Below are positions 24,236 through 27,374 of a stretch of DNA of 27,374 nucleotides, in pieces. Location: assembly GCA_900545245.1 (NCBI GenBank), contig UQYV01000045.1:1-27374 (forward strand). Direction: 5' to 3'. Source of the DNA: an uncultured Bacteroidales bacterium. Lineage in GTDB: Bacteria; Bacteroidota; Bacteroidia; Bacteroidales; UBA932. Position 1 is the first letter of the stretch; every line of letters starts with the position of its first letter. A program made the position numbers and the translations under genes. Below the pieces are notes generated by a model. That model saw only the letters and a program-made list of their open reading frames with translations, did not search any database and was not told the DNA's origin.

Positions 24236-27200
24236 ATGACAAAAAAGATAATTCATACTTTTCTATCTCTTGCGGCGGCACTTCTCTGCCTCTGCTCCTG
24301 CGTCAAGGAAGATTTCGCCCCACAGGGCGGCACAACCTTCGGCGAGGGACTCTTGCAGCTGAATTTCGGTCCGCAGGACAATGTATGCGTTCAGACCCGT
24401 GCGACTCTCGACACCAAATCTGAAAGCCGCATTTTCAACCTCTATGTCTTCATCTTCGATGCTTACGGCAACAAAGTTTCCGGCGAATATTTCGACACCC
24501 ACAATCTCAAGACACAGGAGTTTGTTTCCACAGCCACAGAAAACTGCTGGTGGGTAAACAACGCTACCACAAACGCAGACAAGACTACCGGCGGTCTGGT
24601 GGTGAAGACTGCGGCCGGAGATCGTATGACGGTCTATGTCCTCACAAACCTCGACTCCGATATGGTGAAGGTTTCCTCAAACCTTTTGGGCGCGACCATC
24701 CACAATGAGAACGACATCAAAAAATTCAATGCCTACCTCAACCAGAGAATCACCAGCCGCAACGGATATTTCCCGATGACCGGAAAACTCAGCGGAGTGA
24801 AGGTCATAAACAACGAAGGCAGCAGCAACACCGTCCACACCGTCATAAACGAAACGATGCTACTCAAACGCATCGACGCTAAGGTACGTTTCATTTTCAA
24901 ACAGGGCAGCCGTCCGGACGAGAATGGACAGGTCATCAAAAAATTTGAGGCGAGACAGTGGAAGGTGGTGAACGTTCCGAGAACCTCATATATGTTGAGC
25001 TACGAACAAAGAGGAACAAGGGCTCTGAGGGGACAGGATTTCGTCAATGTGAACCCGGGCACTCCGGAGGGCGAGTATTCGAAATATGCGAAAGACTATT
25101 TCGATACGGATTTCGTGAATTTCGAGGATTTCCCGCAGACAGGACAGTCTGAGTTTTCGTTCTATATGCTCGAAAACTGCCAGGTTCCGAAAAAGACTCC
25201 TTTGAAATATCAGGACCGTTCCCGCGACCTCAAGGAAAATGACGGAAAGAACAGAAAATGCGAGGTGAGCTATTCTCTTGACGGAGTGGAATATACCCGC
25301 ACGATGAGGGAGTTTGAATATGCCAACGATTTCTCAACCTACGTGGTTGTGACGGGATATGTGGAGATGGCGCTTGAAAACGATGAGGCAGGAAACGTCC
25401 TCGGAGGAGATGTTCAGTACATCATCCACCTTGGCGACTGGAACGCAATCATCAACAACGACACCGGCAACCAAGGCGACGGAAAGGACAGTTACAGCGC
25501 ATTTGACAATTTCAACACCGAAAGAAACACATCCTACACCTACACTGTGACGGTGAACGGAGTGAACAGCATCCGTGTGGAGGTGGAAACAAGCAAGGGC
25601 GCCGTTTCGGATGTGATTGAAAACCAACCTGGTGCAAGCGGACAGATTTCGATTGCAAAGGAAGAAATCGCCATCTGCGACTGCCACTATGTTTCGAAGA
25701 CTATCAGTTTCCACCTCAACAATTTCTTCAAACACGGCAATATAACAAAGGAGAACTGCATTGTGGACGAACTCACCTGGGCGGTGAAAACCCCGTTCGG
25801 AGAGGGAGAGCCGTCTCAGGAGGGTGGAGTGGACATCACTAGCGGTCTGGACTACAAATGGGTACACTTCCGTCTTAACAAACAGGACGACACAGGCAAC
25901 TATTTCAAAGACAAGCGACGCAAGTACACTCCGCGTGAGTTTCACAGTTCCAACACATTCCGCACGGCGGAGCAGAACAAGGAGGATGACGGCACAGCCG
26001 GGCTCGCAGGCTACCACAACGACGGAATTATGGATGTGAAGGAGCTCTGCAAATTCATCAAGGACGAGGTGAACAAATATCTCGTAAACCCTGCCACCAG
26101 CGCATTCGACCATAAAGACGCAACCGACCTCACTCTCCCGAACATCTGTCTCACGGTTTTCGTGGACGAGTACTACTACAACGAAAATCCAATCAATGGT
26201 CAGCGTTCGTCCGACCTGTGGAAGAGTTTTGTGAACAAGGACGACCGCAAACTGCACATTCTCTGTAACTCGGAAAAGAGCAAGGACGGAGAGTCCAGCA
26301 GCACAGGCTCGGTTGTGACCATACAGCAGCGTTCAATCCAATGTGTCTACAACACTGACCTCAGCTACACCGTCCTTCAGACGGCCTGGGGTGTGGAGAA
26401 TACCGACGAGTATGATGGAAGATGGGATAAGTATTGGAGTGCAGACGGCTCAACTGTTGACAAACGAGGTAACAACAAGGCTTTCAACGGGCTTTTCAAC
26501 TCTTGCAAGGAGTGGGATCTCAGCCCTAAAGGAGTTGGCAACAACAGTTTCAGTGGTGGTAACTGGAGCAAATATATGAACTATGAAGTTTCTAATGACA
26601 CGCCTCAGCTCCTGGACGATTATGCCTATATGCGGTATTCCTGCCTCACCCGCAACCGCGACAACAACGGTGACGGCAAAATCGACCGCAGCGAAGTAAG
26701 ATGGTATCTCGCGTCCATTAACCAGCTTTTGGGGCTGTATGTCGGTGACGGCATTCTGAACACAAACACAAAACTCTACAACAAAAGTCCGGAGGATAGA
26801 AAATCGTCTGACAAAAAAAAGTGGCAGCAGCACATTGTGTCATCAACTTGTTTCGGAGCTGACGACCCGAGAGAAGATGGTTACGCAAATAGTGTAAAAA
26901 TTAAAAACAGCAATCAGCCGACTATCCTATGGGCGGAGGAAGGAACCTCGACAGGACATTTCTATCACAATTATGGTGACATTCAAGGTTCCACCATCCG
27001 TTGTGTCCGAAACCTCGGATACATTGACGGCAATGAAGATGAGACCTATGCGATTGACAAGGAGCCTGACGACTACATCACGGTTGAGAAACTAAGCGAC
27101 GGGAGTTATGTCTTCACTTGCACCCACCTCAACGAGCAGGCGCTTCGCTACTACACATCGAAGGAATTGATTTTTGCAGACGAGATGTCGCAGGAGAACA

Positions 27201-27325
27201 GGCTCTACAAAAAATTCGAGAGCTATCCGACGCAATCCACAAGAAGCGAGAATCCTCTTTTCAAGGATTATAACGCTGCAGTTGACAAAAGTATAGCAGA
27301 GGGAACCGGCAATCCATACTCCTGA
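24236..27325 (+). CDS. DUF4906 fimbrial tip-like lipoprotein, possibly frameshifted at its 3' end
   Basis: This 1029-residue lipoprotein (CLCSC, Cys22, followed by VKEDF, a surface-export-like sequence) starts with a fimbrillin-like domain: TFGEGLLQLNFG (34-45), RIFNLYVFIFDAYGN (65-79) and MTVYVLTNLDS (131-141). A second domain has LKRIDAKVRFIF (210-221). DUF4906-type features follow: VTGYVEM, TSYTYTVTVNGVNSIRVEVE (432-451), YSCLTRNRDNNGDGKIDRSE (801-820) with VRWYLA, and IRCVRNLGYI (921-930). The segment D809-E820 is a perfect EF-hand loop. It is the largest gene and last in the operon here, fitting a stalk or tip adhesin. It ends with GNPYS and a TGA at 27323, and another frame stays open to the window edge. 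The C-terminus may therefore be incomplete through a frameshift. Confidence 0.83.
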   Translation: MTKKIIHTFLSLAAALLCLCSCVKEDFAPQGGTTFGEGLLQLNFGPQDNVCVQTRATLDTKSESRIFNLYVFIFDAYGNKVSGEYFDTHNLKTQEFVSTATENCWWVNNATTNADKTTGGLVVKTAAGDRMTVYVLTNLDSDMVKVSSNLLGATIHNENDIKKFNAYLNQRITSRNGYFPMTGKLSGVKVINNEGSSNTVHTVINETMLLKRIDAKVRFIFKQGSRPDENGQVIKKFEARQWKVVNVPRTSYMLSYEQRGTRALRGQDFVNVNPGTPEGEYSKYAKDYFDTDFVNFEDFPQTGQSEFSFYMLENCQVPKKTPLKYQDRSRDLKENDGKNRKCEVSYSLDGVEYTRTMREFEYANDFSTYVVVTGYVEMALENDEAGNVLGGDVQYIIHLGDWNAIINNDTGNQGDGKDSYSAFDNFNTERNTSYTYTVTVNGVNSIRVEVETSKGAVSDVIENQPGASGQISIAKEEIAICDCHYVSKTISFHLNNFFKHGNITKENCIVDELTWAVKTPFGEGEPSQEGGVDITSGLDYKWVHFRLNKQDDTGNYFKDKRRKYTPREFHSSNTFRTAEQNKEDDGTAGLAGYHNDGIMDVKELCKFIKDEVNKYLVNPATSAFDHKDATDLTLPNICLTVFVDEYYYNENPINGQRSSDLWKSFVNKDDRKLHILCNSEKSKDGESSSTGSVVTIQQRSIQCVYNTDLSYTVLQTAWGVENTDEYDGRWDKYWSADGSTVDKRGNNKAFNGLFNSCKEWDLSPKGVGNNSFSGGNWSKYMNYEVSNDTPQLLDDYAYMRYSCLTRNRDNNGDGKIDRSEVRWYLASINQLLGLYVGDGILNTNTKLYNKSPEDRKSSDKKKWQQHIVSSTCFGADDPREDGYANSVKIKNSNQPTILWAEEGTSTGHFYHNYGDIQGSTIRCVRNLGYIDGNEDETYAIDKEPDDYITVEKLSDGSYVFTCTHLNEQALRYYTSKELIFADEMSQENRLYKKFESYPTQSTRSENPLFKDYNAAVDKSIAEGTGNPYS

Positions 27326-27374
27326 CTTTGACAATGAGGCACCCTACGCGAAATTGGGGTCAATCAGCGGCCTG
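27326..27374 (+). other. window end, open in an alternative frame
   Basis: After the TGA the same frame meets two more stops at once. The frame beginning with the codon at 27321 stays open for 18 codons to the edge and reads like protein (PDFDNEAPYAKLG). It could be the true C-terminal continuation of the DUF4906 protein after a one-base shift. Too little sequence remains to decide. Confidence 0.4.

Noticed and set aside
25334..26257. 307-codon minus-strand open frame opposite the DUF4906 gene
   Set aside because: Antisense to a recognisable protein and unusually rich in Val, His and Cys, as expected of shadow translation.
1..27374. CRISPR array, tRNA, rRNA, IS element or phage genes
   Set aside because: Reading through found no regular spaced repeats, transposase or integrase motifs, or RNA gene signatures.

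Overview
The window looks like a chromosomal segment of a Bacteroidales bacterium. It carries a SusC/SusD pair, many lipoprotein signal peptides with a Cys at residues 17-36, no clear Shine-Dalgarno sites, Bacteroidetes-type promoters (TTTG / TAnnTTTG), and families almost confined to this phylum (GH97, DUF5689, DUF6377, DUF3575, DUF5119, fimbrillins, DUF4906). The genus cannot be fixed by eye. The Alistipes/Rikenellaceae or Cryptobacteroides-like range is only a guess from coding style and intermediate GC. No tRNA, rRNA, IS element, phage gene or CRISPR array was seen.

Left half (122-13626, minus strand): one tightly packed polysaccharide-utilisation-type operon. In transcription order it holds a SusC-like TonB-dependent transporter, a SusD-like lipoprotein, two tandem BACON/DUF5689 surface lipoproteins, an endonuclease/exonuclease/phosphatase (EEP) family hydrolase, a GH97 glycosidase and a DAACS/SstT-like cation symporter. 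Gaps run from a 4-bp overlap to 37 bp. The picture is surface capture by SusD and the DUF5689 proteins, import by SusC, phosphodiester or phosphate cleavage (EEP), glycoside cleavage (GH97) and uptake of a small solute. The substrate is not known. The EEP plus GH97 pairing hints at a phosphorylated or nucleic-acid/phosphodiester-containing glycan.

Centre (13627-15817): a DUF6377 regulator (lipoprotein-type signal, helical/TPR-like sensor, one TM segment, C-terminal HTH) reads toward the PUL. A 461-bp divergent intergenic region separates it from the fimbrial operon. That region holds a well-formed promoter on each strand, a run of nine C upstream of the fimbrial promoter, and a long structured leader.

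Right half (15818-27325 and probably beyond, plus strand): a type V (FimA/Mfa-like) fimbrial operon. It encodes an OmpA-like/DUF3575 outer-membrane protein, a DUF5119 lipoprotein (possible anchor), four divergent fimbrillin-family lipoproteins, a larger FimB/Mfa-like subunit with an apparent ricin-like insertion, and a 1029-residue DUF4906 protein with a perfect EF-hand loop that is likely the tip or adhesin. The last gene stops just before the window ends, and a neighbouring frame stays open to the edge, so a frameshift is possible.

The most interesting signals are the C9 tract upstream of the fimbrial promoter (candidate phase variation), a strong hairpin ending 2 nt before the start of the second fimbrillin (candidate stoichiometry control), the ricin-like insertion, and an SstT-like carrier lacking canonical binding residues.
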